Below, piece by piece: positions 1 to 9,191 of a DNA stretch of 64,000 nt. The DNA lies in the NCBI GenBank assembly GCA_017745115.1, contig JAGIAA010000008.1, positions 1-64,000 on the forward strand, written 5' to 3'. Made by a program: the position numbers and the translations under genes. Source of the stretch: Sphingobium sp. (GTDB lineage: Bacteria; Pseudomonadota; Alphaproteobacteria; Sphingomonadales; Sphingomonadaceae). The notes under the pieces are model-generated. The model worked only from the letters and a program-made list of their open reading frames with translations. It searched no databases and was not told where the DNA came from. The number at the start of each line of letters is the position of its first letter. Position 1 is the first letter of the stretch.

Positions 1-244
1 CGCGCACCCGCTCGGCAAGGACGAGATGATGGCGATTGCAGGGCGAGAGGTCGCTGCCGCTCTGCGCAATGCCGATGATCGGCTTGCCAGAGCGCAGCTC
101 CTCAAGGCTGATGCCATAGTTGATGTAACGCTCCAGATAGAGCGCCGTCATGTCAATATTGTCTGGATTGTCGAACCAAGCGCGGCTGCGGAGGTTGTAA
201 GCTCGACGCGTGCTTGCCTTGCCCGCCATTTTTTCGGAGGTCAT
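1..244 (-). CDS. IlvD/Edd-family sugar-acid dehydratase (L-arabonate/D-xylonate type), 5' part only
   Basis: The gene runs off the left edge, so only about 81 N-terminal residues are visible. They contain the family signatures [17 protein letters not shown] and [17 protein letters not shown], where the Cys is the first iron-sulfur ligand. Known members dehydrate L-arabonate, D-xylonate or related aldonates to 2-keto-3-deoxy acids. In this locus, with an arabinose 1-dehydrogenase and an AraD1-like protein downstream, L-arabonate dehydratase is the likely role. The start is the ATG at 244; an in-frame ATG five codons later is an alternative. There is no strong Shine-Dalgarno. The substrate is inferred from context only. 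Confidence 0.85.
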   Translation of the reverse strand, partial: MTSEKMAGKASTRRAYNLRSRAWFDNPDNIDMTALYLERYINYGISLEELRSGKPIIGIAQSGSDLSPCNRHHLVLAERVR

Positions 245-558
245 TCAGCCAAACGCCCCGACGATATTTCCATGCCCGACGCGAGTGATCATCGCTCCCA
301 ATGTAGACGGAGTTATAATTTCGATGTCCATGCTCACGGAAGAGGAATTCAGCGGTGCACGGATGACCCATTGCGCGCCAAATTTCTGTCCAGAAAAGGC
401 AGCTTTTGCTGCGATCAACTTCATCACCTTGGCATTCACCCCATTACCCTATGAAGGGTACCATGCCCGCTGTTGACGCTTGTGTAAACGTTCAATACTC
501 GGACTAAATCAAAAAGAGACTGCCGCCCTGCACGGCGGCGTTTTGGGAGGATGAGAGC
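245..558. other. Gene-poor divergent promoter region
   Basis: This 314-bp stretch separates the minus-strand dehydratase from the plus-strand permease. Short open frames exist on both strands but none has a recognisable domain. It contains a degenerate copy of the GntR-type box (494-509) and must hold the permease promoter. A good Shine-Dalgarno (GGGAGG, 545-550) lies 8 bases before the permease start. Confidence 0.5.
494..509 (-). promoter_or_regulatory. Degenerate copy of the arabinose-locus GntR box
   Basis: Read on the minus strand it is ATTTAGTCCGAGTATT. The left half (TTAGTCCGA) matches the strong boxes upstream of GH3 and galM; the right half is degenerate. It lies 50 bp before the FucP-type permease start, so regulation of the permease or of the divergent dehydratase is possible. 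Confidence 0.35.
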
Positions 559-1872
559 ATGGCCGTATTGCAACCCGGTGGAGTCACGTCGTCAGGCGGG
601 GAAGGCATGTCGGCACATCATTATCGGCCCGCCTTGACCCTGCTGGCGACGCTGTTCTTCATGTGGGGCTTCATCACGGTCATCAACAACACGCTGTTGC
701 CACACCTGCGCAGCGTTTTCGATCTCAATTATACCCAGACGACACTGATCGAGAGCGTCTGGTTCATTGCCTATTTCGTGGCTTCAATCCCCTCCGCAAA
801 GCTGATCGAGCGTATAGGATATCAGCGCGCGCTGGTGGTCGGCCTTCTCATCATGGCGGTGGGTGCGCTTGGCATGATCCCGGCGGCACGAATTCCGTCT
901 TATGGCGTGACGCTTGCCTCGCTGTTTGTGATCGCGAGCGGTATAACGCTGCTTCAAGTGGCCGCAAATCCCTATGTCGCCGTCGTGGGCACGCCCGAAA
1001 CGGCGTCGTCGCGCCTGAACCTCGTGCAGGCGTTCAACTCACTGGGAACGACGCTTGCGCCTCTCTTCGGGGGATATCTCATCCTGGCCCGATCGAAGTC
1101 CGGTACATCCGAGACGGGCGCAGCAGGACTGAGTGCGGCAGAGCGCCTTGCCGACGCCCAATCGGTCCAGCTTCCTTATCTCATCGTCGCCGTGGTCCTG
1201 GTGGTGCTCGCCGTCGTCATAGCGCGCTTCCCTCTGCCCACCATCGGTCAGGCAGCGAGCCGCGTGGCCCGCGAGGAACGGCGCAAGCACAGCCTGTGGA
1301 AGCACCGGAACCTGGTGTTCGGGGTTCCCGCGATCTTCATCTACCTGATTGCTGAGATCGGCGTCTCCAATCTCTTCATCAATTTCATCTCCGCCCCAGA
1401 AATTGGCGACATGACCCACGCGCGGGCGTCCGATTATCTGTTCCTGCTCTGGGGCGGCATGATGGTCGGCCGCTTCGCCGGAAGCGCGATTATGCAGCGG
1501 ATTGCGCCGGAACGTATCCTGGCGGTGTTCGCATCGGCAGCCGCAGTCGTGATGCTCATCGCGACCTTCGCTACGGGCCATACCGCGATGTGGGCGGTCA
1601 TTTCGGTCGGCCTGTTCCATTCCATCATGTTCCCGACGATCTTCACGCTCGGCATCCGTGGTCTGGGGCCGCTGACGGAGGAGGGCTCCGGCTTGCTCAT
1701 CATGGCCATTGCGGGCGGCGCGCTGGTGGTCGTCCAGGGTCAGCTTGCAGATGCTTATGGGTTGCAAACATCCTTCCTGCTGACCTTCGCCTGCGAGCTT
1801 TACGTCTTGTTCTACGCCCTTTGGGGATCGCGGCCGACGAATGAGCTCCCCCCCGAGCAGCCGATCGCCTGA
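559..1872 (+). CDS. FucP/GluP-type sugar MFS permease
   Basis: A 437-residue major facilitator protein with about twelve hydrophobic segments. The start FMWGFITVINNTLLPHLR and the stretch LLQVAANPYVAVVGTP are typical of the fucose/glucose/galactose:H+ symporter group (FucP, GluP). It should move a monosaccharide released in the periplasm across the inner membrane. ATG 559 has GGGAGG 8 bases upstream; ATG 607 is a weaker alternative. It is followed after 25 bp by a GH95 gene on the same strand, so fucose, galactose or arabinose is the likely cargo; the sequence does not tell which. Confidence 0.9.
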   Translation: MAVLQPGGVTSSGGEGMSAHHYRPALTLLATLFFMWGFITVINNTLLPHLRSVFDLNYTQTTLIESVWFIAYFVASIPSAKLIERIGYQRALVVGLLIMAVGALGMIPAARIPSYGVTLASLFVIASGITLLQVAANPYVAVVGTPETASSRLNLVQAFNSLGTTLAPLFGGYLILARSKSGTSETGAAGLSAAERLADAQSVQLPYLIVAVVLVVLAVVIARFPLPTIGQAASRVAREERRKHSLWKHRNLVFGVPAIFIYLIAEIGVSNLFINFISAPEIGDMTHARASDYLFLLWGGMMVGRFAGSAIMQRIAPERILAVFASAAAVVMLIATFATGHTAMWAVISVGLFHSIMFPTIFTLGIRGLGPLTEEGSGLLIMAIAGGALVVVQGQLADAYGLQTSFLLTFACELYVLFYALWGSRPTNELPPEQPIA

Positions 1873-1897
1873 GGCAGGAATTCATAAGGAAATCGTC

Positions 1898-4246
1898 ATG
1901 CGCTTCACGCGAAGAGCTATGCTTGGAGGATCGGCAGGCGTTGTGGCAGGCTTCGCCTTGCCACAACGCGCGGCAGGGCAGGGGGCAGCGGCCTCCCCAG
2001 AACGCCTCTGGTATCGCCAGCCGGCTGCGCAATGGGTGGAGGCCCTGCCAATCGGCAATGGTCGGCTCGGCGCAATGGTGTTCGGCGGCGCTGCGCATGA
2101 GTGTCTTCAGCTCAATGAAGATACGCTCTGGGCCGGCGGGCCTTATGACCCTGTCAATCCTGCCGCCAAGGGAGCAATCGGCGAGGTCCGAAGGCTGATC
2201 TTCTCCGGCCGCTATGTAGAAGCCCAGAAACTGGCCAATGAAGCGCTGATGGCGCGGCCCCTGGGCCAGATGTCCTACCAGACCGCAGGCGACCTCCTTA
2301 TCGACATGGCGGGCTTCGGCGATGCCCCCGTGGAGGATTATCATCGCGAACTGGATCTCGATGCCGCACTCGCCACCACACGCTTTCGGGCCGGCGGCGT
2401 GGCTTATCGCCGCAGGGCCGTTGCCTCCCCAGCGCAGCAGATCATCGCCGTCCATCTGGACAGCGATCGCCTAGGGGCGGTCAACTGCGACATTGCGCTG
2501 ACCTCGCCCCATCACGGCGCATTGTCGGTCGAGAATGACATGCTCGTCTTTTCCGGCAGCAACCCGGCCGAAAACGGAATTGCGGGCGCGCTGCGTTTCG
2601 AGATGCGCGTGCGTCTGCTGGCGAAAGGTGGCTCGATCACGCGCGGCCCGAAAGGGATTGCCGTGCGTGGGGCAGACGCGCTGACTCTCCATGTGGCCAT
2701 CGCAACGAGCTTCCGCCGCTTTGACAATGTGGGCGGCGATCCTACGCGGGCGACTAAGAACGCCATAGATCGGGCGGCCAATCTGAGCTTTGATCGCATC
2801 GCGGCCGACACGGCACGGGATCATCAACGCTTGTTCCGGCGCGCCGCGTTGGATCTCGGCCATACGCCGGCGGCAGACCGACCGACCGATGAGCGTATCC
2901 GTGTCAGCCAGACATCGGACGATCCGGCTCTGGCGGCGCTCTACTTTCAGTATGGCCGTTATCTGTTGATTTGCTGCTCTCGACCCGGCACGCAGCCGGC
3001 CAACCTGCAAGGCTTGTGGAACGACAGCACCAAGCCGCCCTGGGGCTCCAAATATACGATCAACATCAATACCGAGATGAACTACTGGCCCGCGGAACCG
3101 ACGGGCTTGGCCGAATGCACGGTGCCACTGGTCGCGATGGTGCGCGAACTCGCGATAACCGGCGCTCACACTGCCCGCGAAATCTATGGCGCAAGGGGCT
3201 GGGTAGCCCACCATAACACCGATATCTGGCGAGCGACTGCACCAATCGACGGCGCGCAATGGGGGTTGTGGCCGATGGGTGGAGCGTGGCTCTGCACGCA
3301 TCTCTGGACGCGCTATGACTATGGGCGCGACAAGGCGTTTTTGCGTGCCGTCTATCCGCTCATGCGCGGCGCAGCGCAGTTTTTCCTAGACGTGTTACAG
3401 ACCGATCCGCGCACGGGCTTTCTGGTCACCAATCCCTCGATCTCGCCGGAAAATACACATCCGGGGGGCGCTTCCGTCTGCGCCGGCCCGGCAATGGACA
3501 TGCAGATATTGCGTGACCTGTTCGATCAAACTGCGCGCGCCGCCGCCATACTCGGGACGGATCCGCAATTCGCGAACGAGCTCGCCGCCGCGCGGGCGAA
3601 GCTCGCTCCAGACAAAATCGGAGCACAAGGTCAGCTACAGGAATGGCAGGAGGATTGGGATGCGCAGGCTCCCGATCCCCACCATCGTCATGTTTCCCAT
3701 CTATACGCGCTGTTTCCGAGCCAGCAGATCGATCCCGACATGACGCCGGCCCTGGCAGCTGCCGCGCGCAAGTCTCTGGAGACCCGGGGTGATGAATCCA
3801 CGGGTTGGGCCACGGCCTGGCGTGCGGCCCTGTGGGCGCGGCTACGGGATGGCGATCATGCCCATGCCATTTTGCGTTTCCTGATGGGGTCCGAGCGTAC
3901 CTATCCCAACATGTTCGATGCGCATCCACCCTTCCAGATCGATGGTAATTTTGGCGGCGCCGCAGCCATCGCCGAGATGCTGATGCAGAGCCGGGACGAG
4001 GAGGTATTTCTGCTGCCCGCACTGCCGCGAGCCTGGCCCAACGGTGCGGTCCGCGGATTGTGCGCACGTGGCGCCTGCCAGATCGATATCGAGTGGCGCG
4101 ATAACCAGCTTGTGCGGGCCACGCTGGCTGCGGCCGTGCGTGGCAAGAAGCGGGTTCGGTGTGGCAATCGCTCGATAGAGCTCGTGCTCGCACCGGGCGC
4201 TACCGTTACGCTTCATGGTCCGATGTTGGAGCGCGGGCCGGCCTAA
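1898..4246 (+). CDS. Glycoside hydrolase family 95 (alpha-L-fucosidase / alpha-L-galactosidase type)
   Basis: A 782-residue secreted enzyme. The N-terminus (RFTRRAMLGG, then a hydrophobic stretch ending in QRAAG) is a twin-arginine signal. The GH95 core is complete: the N-x-N motif in YTININTEMNYW (about residues 385-395), the general-acid Glu in SISPENTH (about 517), and the Asp in FQIDGNFGG (about 681). Known members remove alpha-1,2-linked L-fucose or L-galactose from xyloglucan and related side chains by inversion. I chose ATG 1898, which has AAGGA 7 bases upstream; an in-frame ATG at 1841 overlaps the permease gene and would place 19 residues before the Tat signal. It is probably co-transcribed with the permease. 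Confidence 0.9.
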   Translation: MRFTRRAMLGGSAGVVAGFALPQRAAGQGAAASPERLWYRQPAAQWVEALPIGNGRLGAMVFGGAAHECLQLNEDTLWAGGPYDPVNPAAKGAIGEVRRLIFSGRYVEAQKLANEALMARPLGQMSYQTAGDLLIDMAGFGDAPVEDYHRELDLDAALATTRFRAGGVAYRRRAVASPAQQIIAVHLDSDRLGAVNCDIALTSPHHGALSVENDMLVFSGSNPAENGIAGALRFEMRVRLLAKGGSITRGPKGIAVRGADALTLHVAIATSFRRFDNVGGDPTRATKNAIDRAANLSFDRIAADTARDHQRLFRRAALDLGHTPAADRPTDERIRVSQTSDDPALAALYFQYGRYLLICCSRPGTQPANLQGLWNDSTKPPWGSKYTININTEMNYWPAEPTGLAECTVPLVAMVRELAITGAHTAREIYGARGWVAHHNTDIWRATAPIDGAQWGLWPMGGAWLCTHLWTRYDYGRDKAFLRAVYPLMRGAAQFFLDVLQTDPRTGFLVTNPSISPENTHPGGASVCAGPAMDMQILRDLFDQTARAAAILGTDPQFANELAAARAKLAPDKIGAQGQLQEWQEDWDAQAPDPHHRHVSHLYALFPSQQIDPDMTPALAAAARKSLETRGDESTGWATAWRAALWARLRDGDHAHAILRFLMGSERTYPNMFDAHPPFQIDGNFGGAAAIAEMLMQSRDEEVFLLPALPRAWPNGAVRGLCARGACQIDIEWRDNQLVRATLAAAVRGKKRVRCGNRSIELVLAPGATVTLHGPMLERGPA

Positions 4247-4272
4247 AGGAGAGGAGATAGGGCGGCCCGCGC
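4231..4272. terminator. GC-rich hairpin between convergent genes
   Basis: A 10-bp inverted repeat, GCGCGGGCCG (4231-4240) and CGGCCCGCGC (4263-4272), encloses 22 bases that contain the GH95 stop codon. It lies between GH95 (+) and the halogenase (-). There is no T-tract on either side, so termination is plausible but unproven. Confidence 0.35.
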
Positions 4273-4347
4273 TCGGTTCGTCAGTTCAAGCGAGCATTGA
4301 GGCTTGGCGTGGAACCGACGAAGGTGGGGCGGTTTAGGGAAGCGCGC

Positions 4348-5904
4348 TCAAATCGGCTGCATCCCATGTTCGTGAATCTTGCGGATCAGGTCGCGGTGGC
4401 GTGGAAGGCCTTGCCGCAGGCGCTCGGTATGGGTGAGGTTCTCGCGCATGGCCCGCGCAGCGTCCCGGGCTTCGCTCGTGCGCACCTGATGCTCGATCTC
4501 GGTACGAAAACCCATGCCGTAGAGCACATATTGGTAGCTCGCCGCGGGAAAGACCTCGTCGATCCGGTCGAACTCGTCGTGGAACCAGGGCGATTGATGT
4601 TTCCACAGGAGCATCAGGTCCTGGAGGCGATCAGGGATGGTTTCCGGCAGAAGATTGTCGCGCCAGAAGGCGCTGTCCTGCCGCTTGGTCAGGACATAAT
4701 GGAGCTTGAGGAAGTCGACGATCCGCCCCCACCGATATGTGGTGGTCTCGTTGAAGCGCTTCGCGATGATGTCCATGACTTCGCGGCACGCCGGCATCTG
4801 TTCGGCGATGAGCTTGGCGGAGAGCTCGATGAGGACGATGGCGGACGCTTCCAGGGGCTCGAGGAAGCCTGCGGCGAGGCCAACAGCCACGCAGTTACCC
4901 TTCCAGAAGGTTTCGCGATGGCCTGAACGGATCCCGATCTTGCGCACCGATAGGTCCTTCGCCGCCGGTCCCAGATATTCACGCAATTCCATTTCGGCAT
5001 CGTCATCGGAGATATGCCGGCTCGAATAGACGTGGCCAACGCCGCGCCGATGGGGCAGGCCGATGTCCCAGATCCAGCCGGACGACTGCGCCGTGGAAAT
5101 CGTGTGGGACGCGATCGGGCTGATCTCGCTTTCATAGGGCAGCTGAACCGCTAGCGCGCTGTCGCAGAACAGAACATCGCTGCAATCCTTGAAGGGTACG
5201 CCCATGGTTTCGCCAATCAGCAGGGCCTTGAAGCCTGTGCAGTCGATGAACAGATCACCGGCAATCTCGCCGGCGCGATCCGTTACGATGGCGCGGATGT
5301 CGCCATTTTCGGCCAGCTCGACGCGTTGCACATTGGCCAGGACGTGTCGCACGCCCAGCTTTTCGGTGCAATGGCGCTGGATGAAGGGCGCAAATTTGCC
5401 CGCGTCCAGGTGGTAGGCATAATTGGCCAGCGCCTCGAACTCAGGTGTCGTGATGGTCTTGGGCGCAAGCCCATCGTCGCAAATCTTACCTTGAGGGCAG
5501 ACCGCATCGCAAAAGCTGCGCTCGTCAGAACCGGCAAGCCAGTGCGGCACGAGGTTGAGATCGGCAAAGGCCTGCGGCAGCATGAGCGGGTGATAATAAG
5601 CGTCGTCCGCTTCGCCTGTTGTCCAGCGCGCGAATTTCGCGCCCTGCTTGAAAGCGGCGTCGCATTCCCGGAAGAGCTCGGTTTCGGAAATGCCCATTTT
5701 CTTGAGCGTCGTTCGCAGTGTCGGCCAAGTTCCTTCGCCTACGCCGATGATGGGCGTATCAGGTGACTCCACCAGCGTGACAGAAAAGCTGCCCGGTATC
5801 CGATGGCGATGCCGTGCAGCGATGACGCCGGCTGTCAGCCAGCCCGCCGTGCCGCCGCCGACGATAACGATATGAGTGACAGGCTGGACCATTGAACTCG
5901 ACAT
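4348..5904 (-). CDS. Flavin-dependent tryptophan halogenase-like protein
   Basis: A 518-residue protein of the PrnA/RebH family. It has the FAD-binding GGGTAGW motif (residues 16-22), the family GEGTWPT (56-62), a Lys in AAFKQGAKF (about 86) where PrnA has its catalytic lysine, and WIWDIGL (about 276) matching the WxWxIP motif except for a final Leu. Biochemically known members chlorinate or brominate indoles with FADH2. Homologues are frequently encoded beside TonB receptors for plant glycans in sphingomonads and Caulobacter, where no natural substrate is known. It lies 51 bp downstream of the TBDR, with a hairpin in the gap. The halogenating role here is inferred from motifs only. Confidence 0.88.
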   Translation of the reverse strand: MSSSMVQPVTHIVIVGGGTAGWLTAGVIAARHRHRIPGSFSVTLVESPDTPIIGVGEGTWPTLRTTLKKMGISETELFRECDAAFKQGAKFARWTTGEADDAYYHPLMLPQAFADLNLVPHWLAGSDERSFCDAVCPQGKICDDGLAPKTITTPEFEALANYAYHLDAGKFAPFIQRHCTEKLGVRHVLANVQRVELAENGDIRAIVTDRAGEIAGDLFIDCTGFKALLIGETMGVPFKDCSDVLFCDSALAVQLPYESEISPIASHTISTAQSSGWIWDIGLPHRRGVGHVYSSRHISDDDAEMELREYLGPAAKDLSVRKIGIRSGHRETFWKGNCVAVGLAAGFLEPLEASAIVLIELSAKLIAEQMPACREVMDIIAKRFNETTTYRWGRIVDFLKLHYVLTKRQDSAFWRDNLLPETIPDRLQDLMLLWKHQSPWFHDEFDRIDEVFPAASYQYVLYGMGFRTEIEHQVRTSEARDAARAMRENLTHTERLRQGLPRHRDLIRKIHEHGMQPI

Positions 5905-5917
5905 TATGCGGATTGGG

Positions 5918-5947
5918 CTGGGGTGTCGAACAATGCCGACACCCCAG
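5918..5947 (-). terminator. Hairpin between TBDR and halogenase genes
   Basis: A perfect 11-bp stem, CTGGGGTGTCG (5918-5928) and CGACACCCCAG (5937-5947), with an 8-base loop. It lies just after the TBDR stop and before the halogenase start. Without a U-tract it could be a partial terminator or an mRNA-stabilising 3' hairpin that makes receptor transcripts exceed halogenase transcripts. Confidence 0.45.
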
Positions 5948-5955
5948 AACCATAT

Positions 5956-8850
5956 TTAGAACTTGGCGCGGGCGCCAAGCGTGACGCGACGGCCATAGGA
6001 CCACACGTCAAGCACCTGATTGTTGAAGCGACCATGAGTGCTGTAGGTCGCGTTGTTCAGGTTGTTGCCCTCGACGAAGACCGTGAAGGTCTTGTTGATG
6101 TCGTAGCTCGCCGACGCGTCGACCTGCAGTTGCTCATCGACATAGACCGGTTCGGCGCCGAAGGTGCCGCCCTGGCCCTGACCAAGTCCGAGCAGATATT
6201 CGTCGCGCCAGTTCAAAGCGCCACGGATCTGGAACCCGTTTTTGTCGTAGAAGCCGACGAAGTTCGCGGATTTGGCAAGGCCCGTGATCGAGAATGCCGT
6301 GCCCGTGATGTCCGCCGGATTGTAGTTCTTGTTAGTCGATGGAAGCGTGGCGTTGGCCTGGAAGCCAAAGCCGCTGTCGCCGAACACGTGCTGCAACGCG
6401 AACTCGAAACCGCGAACCGTCGCCTCAGGTCCGTTGATCTGGCTGTTGACGTTGAATTTCGCGACCTTGCCCGTGCTCGGATCGATCACGTCGTTGATGG
6501 TCTGGGTCGACACGCCGCCGACAATGAAGTTGCTGATATGCTTGAGATAGAAGTTGGCAGCGAAATAGGAGTTCCGCTGATAATACCATTCAAGCCCAGC
6601 GTCGAAATTGTCGGACAGGTAAGGCTTCAGATCCGGGTTGCCGCCGCTCGCGGACAAGCTGCCCACGCGAAGCGTTCCCAGGTTGACCGTCGGGCGGAGA
6701 TTTCCGAGGCCAGGCCGCGTCAGGGTGCGCGAGACATCCATGCGTAGCGTCAGCTTGTCGGTGATCTCCAGCTTGGCATCGAGGCTCGGCAGCAGATAGC
6801 TGTAGTTCGAGGCCCTGATGATGTCCGTGCTGGCCGAATAGCCGTCATGAAGCGGTCCAAGCGTGGGATCCGGCTGGATCAGGGTGGGATCGGTCGCCGG
6901 GATGCTCAAGCCAAGCAGCTGGCGTCCGATTGCTGCGGACGAAAGATGCGTACCCTCGTAGCGGACGCCAGCGGAGACATGGAACGGCATATTCGCGATA
7001 TTGTTGTCGAACGCGGCCTTGAAGAAGATCGCGTAGGTGCGTTCCTTGATCCGGAAGACGCTGCCCGGGTTGAAGGACGGCGCGACAGAGGGGCCCGTCG
7101 ATTCGAGCAGCTTGTAGACCTGGTAGGGATCGAAGATGAAGAAGCCCGGTGCCAGGTTGCCCGATCGACCAGGGATCCAGTTGCCCGTCGAGACGGTGCC
7201 CAGATAGACGCTCGCCGGCAGCGGCGCGATGCCGCCTCCTGCGCTCGGACCGGGGCGACCGGACGGCGTGCCGTAACCGGCGCGGCTTGCGAAGACGCCG
7301 TTGGTGAAGGTGCTGTCACCGTCACCATAGAGCTGATCTTCCATGTACTGGCCGCCGATCTTGACCTTCAGATCGCCCTTGTCCCAACCGAGAGCGGCGC
7401 GGAGCTGCTTGACCGTGTCGGTGTTGTAGCCGGCGCCGCGCACAATGACGTGCGAGCCCACGACGGTGGTGTCGAGGAAGCGCGACAGGTTGCCGGCCGG
7501 GCCGACATCGTGGATTTGAGGCAGGAACTTGCTGCTCGGCCCCAGGATCGTCACGCCGGTGTTCGCACCTAGCACGGTCGTGTTGCCGGCGTTGGTGCCG
7601 CCGTAGCCGATGTCCATGCTGTCATTGTAGCCCTTGCGGCCGGGGTTGCGGGTACTGCGAGCAACAGACCCGTCGATCTCCAGCTTGAGGCCATCCATGA
7701 TGTCCCACTTCAGGTTGGCACCGAGCTGGTTGGTCTCGAAGATGTTCCGCGCCTGGTTGGCGTTGAAATCCATCGGGGTGCCGAACTGGGAGAAGTCGGT
7801 GACGGTGCCGTTGCTGTCCTGCTTGACGTTGCGCAGGTCGCTGCCGTTGAACCATGCGGCATAGCCATAGGCGCTGCTGTGGACGGTCTGGCGGCTGAAA
7901 TTGTCGTCGATCGTCAGGAGGATGTCGTCCGTCGGCTGCCACTGAACCGCGATACGGCCGTCGACGCGTTCGTCCTTATTGTTGGTCTGTTCCAGGCCCT
8001 GCTGCTGCGGGAACCAGGCCAGCACGTTCTTGTTGGCCGCCGTCTGGTCGGCGGTCGTGCAGGTCGCCGTCTTCTGGCACTGATAGAACTGCGCGCCGAC
8101 CCAACCCGGAATGAAGACGTGGTTCGACGTCGTATCATGCCGCGTATAGCTGACATCCGCCAGGATGCCGAAGCGATTGTCGGCGAAGGTGTCGCTAAAC
8201 AGCGCGCCTGCCGTCGGCGTCACGCCCTTGTCGCGGGACTGCCACGCGCCGGAAGCCGTCACGGCGATGTGCATGCCGGAGCGGTCCAGCGGCTTGGGCA
8301 GTTCGATGTCGATGGTGCCGCCGATCGCGCTGGTCGAGAGTTCGACGTCGGGCGTCTTGTAGACGTTCAGCTGGCCAACGAAGTCGGCGCCAACCGTCGT
8401 GAAATCGACGCCGCGACCGCCGGTCGCCGTGGAAATATGGCGGCCGTCATAGAGGGTATCGACGAAGTCGCCGCCGAAACCGCGAATGCTGACGCCCGTA
8501 GCCTCGCCACGCGCGCCGGAGCGCTGGATCGACACGCCCGGCAAACGCTGAAGCGCCGCCGCGACGTTGGAATCCGGGAATTTGCCGATGTCTTCTGCGG
8601 AGATCACATCGATCACACCGGAGGTGTTCCGCTTGATATCCAGATTGCGCTGCAGGGATCCGCGAATGCCGGTGATGATGATCGTTTCCGCTTCGTCTTC
8701 AGCGGCGGCAGGCGCACTGGCAGCGCCTGACTGGGCTGCGGCGGGCATGGCAAGGGTCAATGCAAAAAGGCTGGACGCCGTGATCAGCGCCAACCGACCC
8801 GATAGATGGCGCGGGAAACTCTTATTTGCCTGATTAATATTCTGGGACAC
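5956..8850 (-). CDS. TonB-dependent receptor, Caulobacter/Xanthomonas glycan type
   Basis: A 964-residue outer-membrane transporter. A signal peptide ends near AMPAAAQS; a TonB-box-like ETIIITGIRGSLQ precedes the plug domain (SAEDIGKFPDSNVAAALQRLPGVSIQR region). The long beta-barrel ends in the usual aromatic residue (RAKF). I start it at GTG 8850 because GGAGGGGG lies 7 bases upstream; the open frame extends to 8895 but those residues lie across the Shine-Dalgarno. It should import an oligosaccharide from the arabinose-containing glycan attacked by the nearby hydrolases. It is divergent from sapC; the shared promoter region carries a LacI-like and a GntR-like operator. Confidence 0.93.
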   Translation of the reverse strand: MSQNINQANKSFPRHLSGRLALITASSLFALTLAMPAAAQSGAASAPAAAEDEAETIIITGIRGSLQRNLDIKRNTSGVIDVISAEDIGKFPDSNVAAALQRLPGVSIQRSGARGEATGVSIRGFGGDFVDTLYDGRHISTATGGRGVDFTTVGADFVGQLNVYKTPDVELSTSAIGGTIDIELPKPLDRSGMHIAVTASGAWQSRDKGVTPTAGALFSDTFADNRFGILADVSYTRHDTTSNHVFIPGWVGAQFYQCQKTATCTTADQTAANKNVLAWFPQQQGLEQTNNKDERVDGRIAVQWQPTDDILLTIDDNFSRQTVHSSAYGYAAWFNGSDLRNVKQDSNGTVTDFSQFGTPMDFNANQARNIFETNQLGANLKWDIMDGLKLEIDGSVARSTRNPGRKGYNDSMDIGYGGTNAGNTTVLGANTGVTILGPSSKFLPQIHDVGPAGNLSRFLDTTVVGSHVIVRGAGYNTDTVKQLRAALGWDKGDLKVKIGGQYMEDQLYGDGDSTFTNGVFASRAGYGTPSGRPGPSAGGGIAPLPASVYLGTVSTGNWIPGRSGNLAPGFFIFDPYQVYKLLESTGPSVAPSFNPGSVFRIKERTYAIFFKAAFDNNIANMPFHVSAGVRYEGTHLSSAAIGRQLLGLSIPATDPTLIQPDPTLGPLHDGYSASTDIIRASNYSYLLPSLDAKLEITDKLTLRMDVSRTLTRPGLGNLRPTVNLGTLRVGSLSASGGNPDLKPYLSDNFDAGLEWYYQRNSYFAANFYLKHISNFIVGGVSTQTINDVIDPSTGKVAKFNVNSQINGPEATVRGFEFALQHVFGDSGFGFQANATLPSTNKNYNPADITGTAFSITGLAKSANFVGFYDKNGFQIRGALNWRDEYLLGLGQGQGGTFGAEPVYVDEQLQVDASASYDINKTFTVFVEGNNLNNATYSTHGRFNNQVLDVWSYGRRVTLGARAKF

Positions 8851-9034
8851 CTTGATACCCCCTCCTCGAGTTGAACCTATCTTCCGCGTATGCACGCGGT
8901 GGCTTGTCGCATTATTGCGATCTGGAACTCAGAAATGCGCTGACAAAACATTACCGAATCGGCCCTGAAAAAGGGGCGGAGAATCGAAATTTATGTCAGT
9001 TTTCCGAGCTATGGGTTTGCGAGATATCATGCAC

Positions 9035-9048
9035 TGGTAGCGCTATCA
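9035..9048. promoter_or_regulatory. LacI-family operator-like palindrome
   Basis: TGGTAGCGCTATCA is an imperfect palindrome around the central AGCGCT typical of LacI/GalR-family operators. It sits between the divergent TBDR and sapC genes, 5 bp from a GntR-type box. No LacI-family gene lies in the window, so the regulator would have to be encoded elsewhere. Confidence 0.55.
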
Positions 9049-9053
9049 AGAGG

Positions 9054-9069
9054 TATTTGTCGGTGTAAT
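9054..9069 (-). promoter_or_regulatory. GntR-type box at TBDR/sapC promoter
   Basis: On the minus strand the sequence is ATTACACCGACAAATA, identical over 16 bases to the box before the esterase gene (11030-11045). It lies in the divergent promoter region of the receptor and sapC. The rest of the region 8851-9191 shows no further gene. Confidence 0.65.
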
Positions 9070-9191
9070 TGCAATGGAGAACGGCTTGGCGCGCGATCGA
9101 GTTTTCTCTAATTCGATGATTGATAGCGGCGAGGATGCGCGACGGCGATCTGGTTCCGTCTCCGCCTTTAAAGGGAGAGGGCTGAAAGAAA

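Noticed and set aside
245..439. Minus-strand open frame of 64 codons ending directly before the dehydratase ATG
   Set aside because: GTG start, no recognisable family and a sequence without clear domain character; it overlaps the presumed promoter region. Possible but not supported.
663..1355. Long plus-strand frame inside the permease gene, and similar long antisense frames in most genes
   Set aside because: High GC content produces long shadow frames; their translations are Arg/Pro/His-rich and match no family, while the overlapping frame is a clear known protein.
5923..6747. Plus-strand frame of 274 codons opposite the TBDR
   Set aside because: It is the antisense of the receptor gene; composition is typical of a shadow frame.
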